From the NCBI GenBank assembly GCA_029260515.1, contig JAJDDC010000069.1, forward strand, positions 1 through 64,000: a stretch of 64,000 bases of DNA. The letters are read 5' to 3'. Shown one piece after another: positions 54,579 to 63,021 of the stretch (the first letter of the stretch is position 1; each line of letters begins with the position of its first letter). The stretch comes from Phycisphaerales bacterium. GTDB taxonomy: Bacteria > Planctomycetota > Phycisphaerae > Phycisphaerales > UBA1924. The position numbers and the translations under genes were made by a program. The notes under the pieces were generated by a model, which made no database searches, was not told where the DNA came from, and was given only the letters and a program-made list of their open reading frames with translations.

Positions 54579-55949
54579 ATGCAGAAGAGCTGGTCGATTG
54601 CGCTGGTTGCCGCGGCGGTGTCGGCAACACCGACGCACGCCCTCGCCCAGATCGAGCGAGAGAAGATCGAGCGGCTGGTCGCCCCGGTGATCGAGGCCGA
54701 GATGGCGCCCGGCGTGAGTGTGAGCGTCTCCCACGGTGGAGTGGTCCAGCACTTCGGGTTCGGCACGGTGACCTTCGGCGGCGACGAGGAGCCGGACGAG
54801 CGGACCGTGTACGAGATCGGCTCGATCACCAAGGTCTTCACGGGCGTGCTGCTCGCCGACGCCGCCAGGCGGGGCGAGGTCGGCGCCGACGACCCCCTGA
54901 GCGCCGTCCTGCCCGAGGGCGTGCGGGCGCCGACGCGAGACGGCGCGGAGGTCACGCTCGAGCAGCTCGCGTCGCACACGTCCGCGCTGCCGCGGTTGCC
55001 ATCGAACCTGAACCCCGCGGGCACGGACCCGTACGCGGCGTACACGCCCGATCTGCTCTGGGCGTTCGTCGGCGCCTGGCGCCCCGCGCGGGCGCCGGGC
55101 TCGGAGTACGAATACTCGAACCTCGGCGCGGGGTTGCTGGGCCAGCTCCTGGCCGACAAGGCGGGAACGGGGTACGAGGCGCTCGTCCGCGAACGCGTCT
55201 GCGATCCACTCTCGCTGGACGACACGCGGATCACGCTCGACGACGATCACGAGGCCCGCCTGGCGCCGGGTCACGCGGACGGCGCGCGCGTGAGCGCGTG
55301 GAACTTCGACGCCCTGGCCGGGTGCGGGGCGCTGCGATCAACGTCGGCCGATGTTCTCGACTTCGCCCTCGCGGCGATGAACCCGCCCGACTCCGCCATC
55401 GGCCGGTCGCTCAACGCGACCAAGGCGCCACGATTCACCCTGCCCGACGGGCAGAAGGTCGGGCTCGGCTGGCACATCGCCCTCGACGGCGCGACTCGCT
55501 GGCACGACGGGGGCACCGGTGGATATTCCTCGTTTGTGGCGTTCAACCGCCCGATGGACACGGCGGTCGTCGTCATCGCCAACGGCTCGGTGGCGCAGCT
55601 CTCTGCGGTCGGCACGGGCGTCATGTTCGCGATGGCGGGCATGGACCCCGACCCGATCTCGTTCCCGAAGGTGGTCCACGTCGAGCCAGACAAGCTCGAA
55701 CGTCTCGTCGGCGTGTACAACTCGGACATGGGCTTCGTCATGACGGTCACCCGCGAGGAAGATCGCCTGTACGCGCAGATCACCGGGCAGCCGGCGCTGC
55801 GGATCTACCCCGAGTCGCCGACGCTGTTCAAGTACCGGGCGGTCGTGGCGGAGGTCGAGTTTGCGCTCGACGACGCGGGCGAGCGCGGGACGACGCTGAC
55901 GATTTTCCAGAACGGGATGGAGATCCTGTGCGTCCGCGACCCTGGTTGA
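54579..55949 (+). CDS. Secreted beta-lactamase-fold serine hydrolase
   Basis: A 456-residue exported protein with signal peptide (MQKSWSIALVAAAVSATPTHALAQ). It has the class C beta-lactamase/esterase/D-Ala-D-Ala-peptidase signature: S82-x-x-K85 in GSITKVF, Y179-S-N181 in YEYSNLGAG and H309-D-G311 in WHDGGTGGY. The last 100 residues are a DUF3471-like beta domain (LERLVGVYNSDMGFVMTVTREEDRLYAQI). A cell-wall or ester-cleaving role is inferred; true beta-lactam resistance is not indicated by sequence alone. It converges with the 55954 gene. Confidence 0.88.
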   Translation: MQKSWSIALVAAAVSATPTHALAQIEREKIERLVAPVIEAEMAPGVSVSVSHGGVVQHFGFGTVTFGGDEEPDERTVYEIGSITKVFTGVLLADAARRGEVGADDPLSAVLPEGVRAPTRDGAEVTLEQLASHTSALPRLPSNLNPAGTDPYAAYTPDLLWAFVGAWRPARAPGSEYEYSNLGAGLLGQLLADKAGTGYEALVRERVCDPLSLDDTRITLDDDHEARLAPGHADGARVSAWNFDALAGCGALRSTSADVLDFALAAMNPPDSAIGRSLNATKAPRFTLPDGQKVGLGWHIALDGATRWHDGGTGGYSSFVAFNRPMDTAVVVIANGSVAQLSAVGTGVMFAMAGMDPDPISFPKVVHVEPDKLERLVGVYNSDMGFVMTVTREEDRLYAQITGQPALRIYPESPTLFKYRAVVAEVEFALDDAGERGTTLTIFQNGMEILCVRDPG

Positions 55950-55953
55950 TCGG

Positions 55954-56676
55954 TCAGGCCGCGAGACGGGACTGCTCGTGCGCCGCATCGTGCCCGCACT
56001 CGGGGCAGACCGTGATCTCGGGGTCCGTCGGGTAGCAGCACAACGGGCATACGCCGCGATGGCGACGAGCCATCGAGATGATGAGCGTGCCGACGAGGTA
56101 CGCCGCGCCCGCGGGTGCGCCGAGCACGAGCGTGTTGATGACGAGGCCGGGCGCCCACACGCGTCCGGGGACGACGACGCCGTTGATCCGGTGGGCGTGC
56201 TCGGACCGCGCGATGAACGTGCCGCCGGCCTGCTCTTCGAGGTAGTCGGCCGACGCGAGGCACACCGCGGGCCAGCCGAACGCGTGCTCTTGCGTTTGTG
56301 TCGGGTCGATCATGGTACCGGAGGCCTGCATCGCGGGGATCGCGCGCGACCAGTCGGTGGTCCACGCCGGTGAGGCGCGCTCGGGACGGGGGCTGACGAG
56401 GCGTGGTGCGCCGGGCGCGTCCTCGTAGATGCGCGAGCGGGCGAGCATGAAGATCACCGAACGCCGTCCGGGCGTGCGCTCCTCGAGCCAGATGCCGAGG
56501 CGGTCGGGGTCATAGAACGGGCCGAGAAGACGGGGCGTGGCGCCCGTCGTGGTGTTCGCGAGGGCGACCGCGATCAACAGGGCCGCGCCGAGACCGGCGG
56601 CGATGTGCACCAGCCCCGCGCGGACAGCGCGCCGGAGCACGGGTCTGGACGCGTCAACTCTCGCGGGGCTTCGCAC
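55954..56676 (-). CDS. Hypothetical membrane protein with C-terminal zinc ribbon
   Basis: A 240-residue protein with two helices, one near the N-terminus (LVHIAAGLGAALLIAVALA) and one near residue 190 (VINTLVLGAPAGAAYLVGTLIISMA). The short C-terminal tail is a four-cysteine zinc ribbon, CPLCCYPTDPEITVCPECGH. The loop between the helices would be periplasmic, and the ribbon cytoplasmic. No family recognised. The start is uncertain; the ATG at 56676 gives the longest form. Confidence 0.62.
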   Translation of the reverse strand: MRSPARVDASRPVLRRAVRAGLVHIAAGLGAALLIAVALANTTTGATPRLLGPFYDPDRLGIWLEERTPGRRSVIFMLARSRIYEDAPGAPRLVSPRPERASPAWTTDWSRAIPAMQASGTMIDPTQTQEHAFGWPAVCLASADYLEEQAGGTFIARSEHAHRINGVVVPGRVWAPGLVINTLVLGAPAGAAYLVGTLIISMARRHRGVCPLCCYPTDPEITVCPECGHDAAHEQSRLAA

Positions 56677-56794
56677 AGGGCGAGGATCGGCGGTCGCGGG
56701 CTGGCACTTGTCGGCTCTCGCCCACGACGCCCGTCCGGCGCACGCGTGCGCAATATCCCGCGTTCTCGGACCGACCCGGGCGAGCTGCTCGCCC

Positions 56795-58348
56795 TCACGC
56801 GGGGCGGATGCCCCGGGCGAGCTGCTGCACGCGGTCGGCCTCCTGGCGGCGGACCGAGTCGAGGACCAGCCTCGGGATCCGCCACTCGCTCTGATCGCTG
56901 GTCACATTCGAGCAGTGCTCGCTCACGCACCGGTACAGGAACTTGAACGCGTCGCGTGGCTGTCGCATCTGATCGAGCCCGTCAACAAGGTCCTGACGTG
57001 TCACGTCCTCGGCGAACAGGTCGAGCAACGTCAGCCCCTCGCGCTCGTCCGCGACGCACGCCCCGAGCCGCGAGTTGCAGAGGTCGTATAACATCGGCCC
57101 CGTCCACGTCAGCCGCTCGATCAGGTTCTGCTTGTCCAGGCGGGCCTCCTGGAAGAACGCGCTCGACTCGCGGAACAGGGCGTACCGCAACTCGATGGGC
57201 AAGAGCATTTTTACGCCCACGTCCTCGAGCTGCAGGAACTTGTTGCTCAGCAGGGGCCAGACGACCGCCTTCATCCGGTCGGCGTCGCCGCTGATCAGCG
57301 TCGGCTCGTCCACGCGGTCCAGCACCACCAACGCGCCCGAGTAGCCGAAGACGCCCGCGGCCCGGAGCAGGCGCCCGAGCAGGTCGTACCGCTGCTCGTC
57401 GGAGCCCGAGAGCACGCGTGCGGCCCGCCGGCGTTCGCCCGGGCCGAGCTGGTGCAACGCCGCGGCGTACGCGTCGGTCTGGCGGGGCAGCGCCCGGAGC
57501 TGTCGCGAGAGCTTCGAGGCGAGGCGCCCGAGCGTCCAGCGGTCCCACACCAGGCGTTTCAGCAGGATGCCGACGTAGACGACCAGCGCCACGCCGCCCG
57601 CGACGAGCAGCGTCTGCGATGCGATCGACGAATCCGGCCTCGACAGCAGCCACCACATACCCAGCGCCACCGCCGGCGCCCAGCCGATCGCGAGCATGAC
57701 CACCCACACGATGTTGGACATAGGCGGGCGCAGGCGCAGGGCGCGGCGCAGGCGCGTGAGTCGGACGGCGTTCTCGTCGGCCAGGTCGTACAAGGCCGCG
57801 AGCACGAGCAGATCGCGGCGCAGCGCCGGGTTCGTCCGCCTCGCGGCCTTGGCGGGGGAGGGACCGACCTCGTCGATCACGGACGCGGGCGCGCCGCCGA
57901 TGACCGCGCCGACGATCCGCCCGACGCCGATCGCCAGGATCGCGTCGAGGTGATCGACCAGGCGGACGCGCCCGAGTGTGTCGTCAACAGTCCGGCGTTT
58001 GCCGTCTGCCGCCCGGAAGCGGGCGTGCAGTGTGTCGAGCACGCCATTGAGATCGTCGTACGGGATGAGCAGCGTCATGGCGCTCGGGTTGGCCTTGTTG
58101 TGGGCCGCCAGACGATCCGCGATCTGCATCCGGATCGCGGTCTTGCCCGAGCCCTTCTCGCCGAAGACGATCGAGGTCGCGGGGCGTGCCGGGTCGCCCA
58201 GGATCTTCTCGAAGTCGGTGTGCACCGCCGCGCCCGCCTGCGGGCGTCCGACGCACATGCGCGCGAAGACCGCGTCGTCGCGGGCCTCCTCGCCCCGGAA
58301 GGGGTTCTCCGCGATGCCCCAGTGCTCGAAGAAGTCGGCGAGGTTCAT
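56795..58348 (-). CDS. Membrane-inserted P-loop NTPase (KAP/STAND-like)
   Basis: A 517-residue ATPase. The N-terminus MNLADFFEHWGIAENPFRGEE leads to Walker A GEKGSGKT at 63-70. Two membrane helices (about 213-236 and 245-266) interrupt the domain. Walker B ALVVLDRVDE follows at 339-348, then a C-terminal helical region to residue 517. Insertion of two helices inside a P-loop domain is the hallmark of KAP NTPases, to which it is at least analogous. The NPFRGEE opening also resembles ExeA-like ATPases. Neighbours are a zinc-ribbon membrane gene and a phosphohexomutase, which do not reveal the task. The partner and trigger are unknown. Confidence 0.7.
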   Translation of the reverse strand: MNLADFFEHWGIAENPFRGEEARDDAVFARMCVGRPQAGAAVHTDFEKILGDPARPATSIVFGEKGSGKTAIRMQIADRLAAHNKANPSAMTLLIPYDDLNGVLDTLHARFRAADGKRRTVDDTLGRVRLVDHLDAILAIGVGRIVGAVIGGAPASVIDEVGPSPAKAARRTNPALRRDLLVLAALYDLADENAVRLTRLRRALRLRPPMSNIVWVVMLAIGWAPAVALGMWWLLSRPDSSIASQTLLVAGGVALVVYVGILLKRLVWDRWTLGRLASKLSRQLRALPRQTDAYAAALHQLGPGERRRAARVLSGSDEQRYDLLGRLLRAAGVFGYSGALVVLDRVDEPTLISGDADRMKAVVWPLLSNKFLQLEDVGVKMLLPIELRYALFRESSAFFQEARLDKQNLIERLTWTGPMLYDLCNSRLGACVADEREGLTLLDLFAEDVTRQDLVDGLDQMRQPRDAFKFLYRCVSEHCSNVTSDQSEWRIPRLVLDSVRRQEADRVQQLARGIRPA

Positions 58349-58357
58349 GGTGAAGAA

Positions 58358-58502
58358 GGCATTGGGGATGAGGCATCAGGCATACGGAAAATGCAACGTG
58401 CAACTGGCCGCAGGATGCTACCCGAACCGCGCATCGCCCGCCCCTTCCCCACCGCGACGCCTTCAGCCCAATGCCCAGCACCAACTGCCGAATCCCGATG
58501 CC
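58358..58502. repeat. GCAT-rich degenerate inverted repeat
   Basis: The left part, GGCATTGGGGATGAGGCATC (58358 on), opposes a right part whose complement reads GGCATCGGGATTCGGCAG... (58502 back to 58466). The words GGCAT/ATGCC recur with small spacers. It fills most of the gap between the NTPase and phosphohexomutase genes. This is probably a dispersed low-complexity element, a judgement made from pattern only. Confidence 0.45.
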
Positions 58503-58509
58503 TTCGGCC

Positions 58510-59919
58510 TCAGTGATCCACACGCCGTCCGAGCAGCGGGGCGATGTTGGACAGCACGCGGGCGAGCGTGTCCTTGTCCTTCGCCTCGGCATTGAGCCTC
58601 AGCAAGGGCTCGGTGTTGCTCTTGCGGATGTTCACCCACCAGCCCTCACGGGCGAAGCTATCGATGGTCACGCCGTCGAGCTCGTCTATCGCCGCCTTGG
58701 CGAGGAAATCGTCCTTGAGGGCGGCCAACGCGTCGTCCGCCTCCTCGTTCTCGAAGTTGATCTCGCCCGACTGGACGTACCGGGCGACGGGCTTGACCAG
58801 CGTGCTCATCTTGCGGCGACGCTCGGCGAGCACGGTCAGCACCGTCGCCATCGCGATCGCGCCCGAGTCGGCGTTGAAGTTGTCCTCGAAGTAGAAGTGC
58901 CCGGACAGCTCGCCCCCGAACGCGCACCCCTTCTCGGCCATCACCTGCTTCATGAACACATGCCCGACGCGCGACCGGACGGGCTCGCCCCCCGCCTCCT
59001 CGATCTCCTCGGCGACCGCCTTGGTCGAGCGGAGGTCGTAGACGATCGGCGCCCCCGGGCTCTTGGCCAGGAAGTGCTTGGCGAGCACGCCCGTCAGGTG
59101 ATCGCACCCGACGATCCGCCCCTTCTCGTCCACGACGACGCACCGGTCCGCGTCGCCGTCGAAGCAGATGCCCAGATCCGCGTTCTGCTGCACGACCGTG
59201 TTGCGGAGCTGATCAAGGTTCGACGCGACGAGCGGGTTGGGCTCGTGGACGAACTCGCCCTTGGAGTTGTCGAAGTTGAGCTCGACGATCTCGAGCCCCT
59301 CGATCGCGGACCCGCCCTCGCCGAAGACCTTGGGGACCATCGTGCCCGCCATGCCGTTGCTCGCGTCCACCACGACTTTGATCTTCCGGGAGCGCAGGTC
59401 GATGAACGAGCGGACGTGGTCGATGTACGCGTCCCAGAGGTCGCGCTCCTCGACCGTGGTGTCGCCCTCGGTGAGTTTGTTGGGGTCGGCCATCGCCGCG
59501 TGCTTGCGGACGTCGGCAAGGCCCGTCGCCTCGCCCACGGGCTTGGCCTTGCGGCGGCTGATCTTGAAGCCGTTGTACTGGGGCGGGTTGTGGCTGGCGG
59601 TCACCATGACGCCGCCGGCGCAGTCCAGGTGGTTGACCGCGAAGTAGATGAACGGCGTGTCCACGAGGCCGACGTCGATGACGCTGGCGCGCGCACCGCG
59701 GAGGCCCTTGATGAGCTGCTTGGAGAGCTTCGGGCTGCTCGTCCGCATGTCGCGACCGACGACGACGTTGCGCATCATCGGCGTGGTGTCGCCCGCGCCC
59801 GCCGCGTCGTCGAGCAGGAACCGCCCCGAGCCCGCGCCGATCTGGAAGGCCATCGCGTCGGTCAGCAGATCCGGGTATGTGCCGCGGATGTCGTACGCCT
59901 TGAAGACTCGCCCGAGCAT
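58510..59919 (-). CDS. Phosphomannomutase/phosphoglucomutase
   Basis: Interconverts hexose 6- and 1-phosphates for sugar-nucleotide and envelope-glycan synthesis. The 469-residue product has all four alpha-D-phosphohexomutase motifs: catalytic serine in VTASHNPPQYNG near 107, metal loop CFDGDADRC near 248, sugar loop GGELSGHFYF near 333, and phosphate loop RKSNTEPLLRL near 440. The ATG at 59919 has CCGGAGATACC upstream; the frame extends to 60036 but the added residues are not family-like. The substrate (mannose or glucose) cannot be decided here. Confidence 0.93.
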   Translation of the reverse strand: MLGRVFKAYDIRGTYPDLLTDAMAFQIGAGSGRFLLDDAAGAGDTTPMMRNVVVGRDMRTSSPKLSKQLIKGLRGARASVIDVGLVDTPFIYFAVNHLDCAGGVMVTASHNPPQYNGFKISRRKAKPVGEATGLADVRKHAAMADPNKLTEGDTTVEERDLWDAYIDHVRSFIDLRSRKIKVVVDASNGMAGTMVPKVFGEGGSAIEGLEIVELNFDNSKGEFVHEPNPLVASNLDQLRNTVVQQNADLGICFDGDADRCVVVDEKGRIVGCDHLTGVLAKHFLAKSPGAPIVYDLRSTKAVAEEIEEAGGEPVRSRVGHVFMKQVMAEKGCAFGGELSGHFYFEDNFNADSGAIAMATVLTVLAERRRKMSTLVKPVARYVQSGEINFENEEADDALAALKDDFLAKAAIDELDGVTIDSFAREGWWVNIRKSNTEPLLRLNAEAKDKDTLARVLSNIAPLLGRRVDH

Positions 59920-59986
59920 GGTATCTCCGGGATCTGTTTGGGTTTTTGGGCGTGCGGGAGGGAAGAAGAGGGTAGGCGGGAGGGGG

Positions 59987-62110
59987 TCAAAAGTCAGCAG
60001 GATCATGGACCTCGGGCAGTGTTCGCACACGCACACCCTCGGGCAGAGCGCGCACGAAGAGCTTGCCGTAGCCCTTGGTCACGATCCTGGGGTCGAGCAC
60101 GACGACCCGCCCACGGTCTGATGTCGAGCGGATCAGGCGCCCGAATCCCTGCTTGAAGCGGATGACGGCCCGCGGGAGCGAGTCCTCGCGGAACGCGTCG
60201 CCGCCGCGTTCCTGGATCTTCTCCAGGCGGGCTTCTGTCAGCGGGCGCCCGGGCGGGTCGAAGGGCAGGCGGGTGATGATGACATTGCGGAGCGTGTCAC
60301 CCCGGACGTCAACGCCCTGCCAGAAGCTGGCGGCGCCGAGGAGCACCGCGTTCGACGAGGCCCGGAACTCCTCGAGGATCTGCGACCGCGAGCCGGACCT
60401 CCCCTGGACGAGCAGGGGCATGCCGAGCGATTCGAGCGGGCCGGCGAGCGCGTCGGCTGTCTTGTAGAGCTGGCTGAAGCTGGTGAAGAGCACGAACGCC
60501 CCGCCCTCGGTCGCGGCGACGTGATCGAGGATCCGCGAGACCAGCTCGCGGGTGAACGTGTCCTCACCCCGACCACCCGAGTTCCCGGGAGACCAGGCCG
60601 GGCTGGGCATCGACCGGTCCACATACAGCTCCACCTGCGACGCGTGGTCGAAGGGGCTGCCCAGTTGCAACGCCGGCGCGCCCTCGCAACCCAGGCGGGA
60701 CATCGCGTGTCCGAACGCGGTCTCGGCGCGCTCGGCGGGCTCGTCGTCGCGGATCGTCCGCGTCGCGAGCGTGGCGCTGGTCAGGATGACCGAGTGTTCG
60801 CCCTCGAACAGGCGTTCCTTGAGCAGGGGGGCGACCTCGACGGGCGAGCAGGCGATCCGGATCCGCTCGCCCCGCGAGCGCCGGGCGCCGTCGTCGCGAC
60901 CGGTGATCTCGATCCAGTAGCAGTAGCTGGGCGCGGTCTGCTCGATCAACGCCTCGGCCGCGTCGGCGATCTCAGACGCCCGCTCGGCGTACGCGTTGAG
61001 CTCGAATCTATCCGCGTCGGTCTTCGCCAGGTCCTTGAGTGTGCGCAGGCGGACCGCGACGTCGTTCATCGCGGGGGTGAGCGTGTTTTCGACCGCGCCC
61101 GGGCGCCGGATCCGCCCGTTGGACAGCTCGTTCGAGTCGTGCAGGCGTGCGAGGGACTCGAAGAACCCCCGCATCGTCCGCTCGGCGAACGTCACACGCC
61201 TGACCGCACGCTCGACAGGCTCGATGTCGCCCGTCGCCAGCTGTAACTGCGAGAGGTACCCCCGCCCGGTCCGCTCGTGGTAGAGGGCCGAGAGGAGGTG
61301 GGCGACGCGGCCCTCGGAGAGCGAGATCCCGAAGTGCTCGGCCGCGACGTCCTCGATGTTGTGCGCCTCGTCGAGGATCACGTGGTCGTACCTGGGCAGG
61401 AAGCCCACGTCGCGCGCGCGCAGGGCGAGGTCGCTGAAGAACAACGCGTGGTTGCAGATCAGCAGGTTGGCGCCCTCCATCGTCCGCCGGGCGGACTGGT
61501 AGAAACACTCGCCGTGGTGCGGGCACTTGCGCCCCATGCAGTTGCCCGAGTCGGACTGCACGCGGTCCCAGATGCCCTGTCGCTCGAGGGTCGGCAGTGT
61601 TGCGAGCGAGCCGTCGGTCGTGTCGTACGCCCAGTCCTCGATCTGGTGCAGCGATCGCCTGGCCGCGGCGTCGGTGAAGAGCTTGTCCTGGCGCGAGCTG
61701 GCGAGCTTGAGGCGGCGGATCGAGACGTAGTTGCCGCGCCCTTTGACGAGCACCGGGCGCAGGGGGGGCGGGGCGTCGGGGTCGTCGCCCTCCCAGTCCA
61801 GGGCGTGCTGGATCAGGGGCACGTCCTTGGCGACGAGCTGCTCCTGGAGCGAGATGGTGTTGGTCGCGATGACGACGGTCTCGCCCCGCTCGACGCAGCG
61901 CATGGCGGCCGGGACGAGGTAGGCGAAGCTCTTGCCCACGCCCGTGCCGGCCTCGACCATGAGATGCCCGCGCGATTCGAGCGTTTTGGCGACAGCCGCC
62001 GCCATCTCGATCTGCTCGGGGCGGGGCTCGTAGGACTCGCCCAGCGCGCGCGCGATGGGCCCGTCGTCGGCAAGAAGCGCCCGCACGTCCTGGACGCGCC
62101 TGTCGCTCAC
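59987..62110 (-). CDS. dinG: DinG/XPD-type DNA helicase
   Basis: Superfamily 2 5'-3' helicase of the DinG/YoaA group, 707 residues. Walker A is MVEAGTGVGKSFAYLVPA near 53-70 and motif II VILDEAHNIEDVA. The C-terminal motifs are SATLATRTI, VLLGAASFWQGVDVRG and FKQGFGRLIRSTSDRG. The iron-sulfur segment keeps CMGRKCPHHGEC and a later NHALFF, but the first ligand position reads GRGNYVS where DinG proteins usually have NY-hydrophobic-C, so one cysteine appears missing. The GTG start overlaps the rsmG stop by 4 nt (GTGA), indicating translational coupling. Confidence 0.9.
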   Translation of the reverse strand: MSDRRVQDVRALLADDGPIARALGESYEPRPEQIEMAAAVAKTLESRGHLMVEAGTGVGKSFAYLVPAAMRCVERGETVVIATNTISLQEQLVAKDVPLIQHALDWEGDDPDAPPPLRPVLVKGRGNYVSIRRLKLASSRQDKLFTDAAARRSLHQIEDWAYDTTDGSLATLPTLERQGIWDRVQSDSGNCMGRKCPHHGECFYQSARRTMEGANLLICNHALFFSDLALRARDVGFLPRYDHVILDEAHNIEDVAAEHFGISLSEGRVAHLLSALYHERTGRGYLSQLQLATGDIEPVERAVRRVTFAERTMRGFFESLARLHDSNELSNGRIRRPGAVENTLTPAMNDVAVRLRTLKDLAKTDADRFELNAYAERASEIADAAEALIEQTAPSYCYWIEITGRDDGARRSRGERIRIACSPVEVAPLLKERLFEGEHSVILTSATLATRTIRDDEPAERAETAFGHAMSRLGCEGAPALQLGSPFDHASQVELYVDRSMPSPAWSPGNSGGRGEDTFTRELVSRILDHVAATEGGAFVLFTSFSQLYKTADALAGPLESLGMPLLVQGRSGSRSQILEEFRASSNAVLLGAASFWQGVDVRGDTLRNVIITRLPFDPPGRPLTEARLEKIQERGGDAFREDSLPRAVIRFKQGFGRLIRSTSDRGRVVVLDPRIVTKGYGKLFVRALPEGVRVRTLPEVHDPADF

Positions 62111-63021
62111 GTCTCGCGCTTCCTCGAGGTCGGATCCGATCCCAGGGGCGACCGCTTCGGTTCGCCCGGGCGCCTCGGGTATAGCTTCGGCGTGGTCCGC
62201 AGCTTCTCGAGCACGACGACGCGACCCGTCGGCGTCTGGACCGTGCCGGCGTGGGCCGCGTGCAGCAGGTGCAGGGCGCCCTTGGCCTCGCCCAGTTCCT
62301 CGTCCGCCTTCTCGCCCTTGATCAGCGCGATCAGCCCCCCCACCCTCGCCAGAGGCACGCTCAGCTCGGCGAGTGTCGCCAGGCGCCCGACGGCGCGGGC
62401 GGTGACCAGGTCGTACGCGTCGCGGTGGGCGCCGACGCGGCCCGTGCCGGTCCGGGCGCCGCGGTCCTGGCCCGCGTCCTCGGCGCGTGCGCACACGACC
62501 TGGACGTTGGCGAGGTTCAGCTCGCGTGCGCAGGCACGCATGAACTCGCACTTCTTGGCCGTCGAGTCCAGCAGCGTCACGCGGACGTCCGGTCGGACGA
62601 TCGCGAGGGGGATGCCGGGCAGCCCTGCGCCGGCGCCGACGTCGATCAGGCGGATGGGCTCGCCCTCGACGCCGGGCGTCGACTCGGCGAGGACGGGCAG
62701 GAGCGTCATCGAATCGAGGATGTGTCGCTCCCAGGCGGCGTGCGGGTCCTGGATCGCGGTCAGGTTGAACGACTTGTTCGCCTCGAGCAGGATCGCGAGG
62801 TATCGCCCGAGCGATTCGAGTTCGCCCGGGTCGAAGGAGACGCCGATGGCCTGGGCCTTGGCGGCGAAGTCCTCGGGCGGCGCGAGGGCGGGCGCGTCGA
62901 GATAGGCGGGGCGGGGTGGTGGGCCGGCGTCGGGCTTGGGGGTGGGATCAGCGGGTGAGGGCGCGCCCCGAGAAGCCGATCGACCTGCCGTATTTGCCCG
63001 AGCCGAGCGGCGTTCGTTCAT
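62107..63021 (-). CDS. rsmG: 16S rRNA (guanine527-N7)-methyltransferase
   Basis: Methylates G527 in the 16S decoding region with SAM. The product carries LLEANKSFNLTAIQDPHAAWERHILDS, the SAM loop LIDVGAGAGLPGIPLAI, LLDSTAKKCEFM and the later TARAVGRLATLAELSVPL. With the ATG at 63021 it has 304 residues, including about 60 disordered Pro/Ala-rich N-terminal residues that most RsmG proteins lack. That extension overlaps the rodA 3' end by 74 nt; no better internal start was seen. It is followed by dinG with a 4-nt stop/start overlap. Confidence 0.9.
   Translation of the reverse strand: MNERRSARANTAGRSASRGAPSPADPTPKPDAGPPPRPAYLDAPALAPPEDFAAKAQAIGVSFDPGELESLGRYLAILLEANKSFNLTAIQDPHAAWERHILDSMTLLPVLAESTPGVEGEPIRLIDVGAGAGLPGIPLAIVRPDVRVTLLDSTAKKCEFMRACARELNLANVQVVCARAEDAGQDRGARTGTGRVGAHRDAYDLVTARAVGRLATLAELSVPLARVGGLIALIKGEKADEELGEAKGALHLLHAAHAGTVQTPTGRVVVLEKLRTTPKLYPRRPGEPKRSPLGSDPTSRKRET

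Noticed and set aside
54579..55949. Antibiotic-resistance beta-lactamase
   Set aside because: The SxxK/YxN/HxG fold with a DUF3471-like domain is shared with many esterases and peptidases; nothing points specifically to beta-lactam cleavage.
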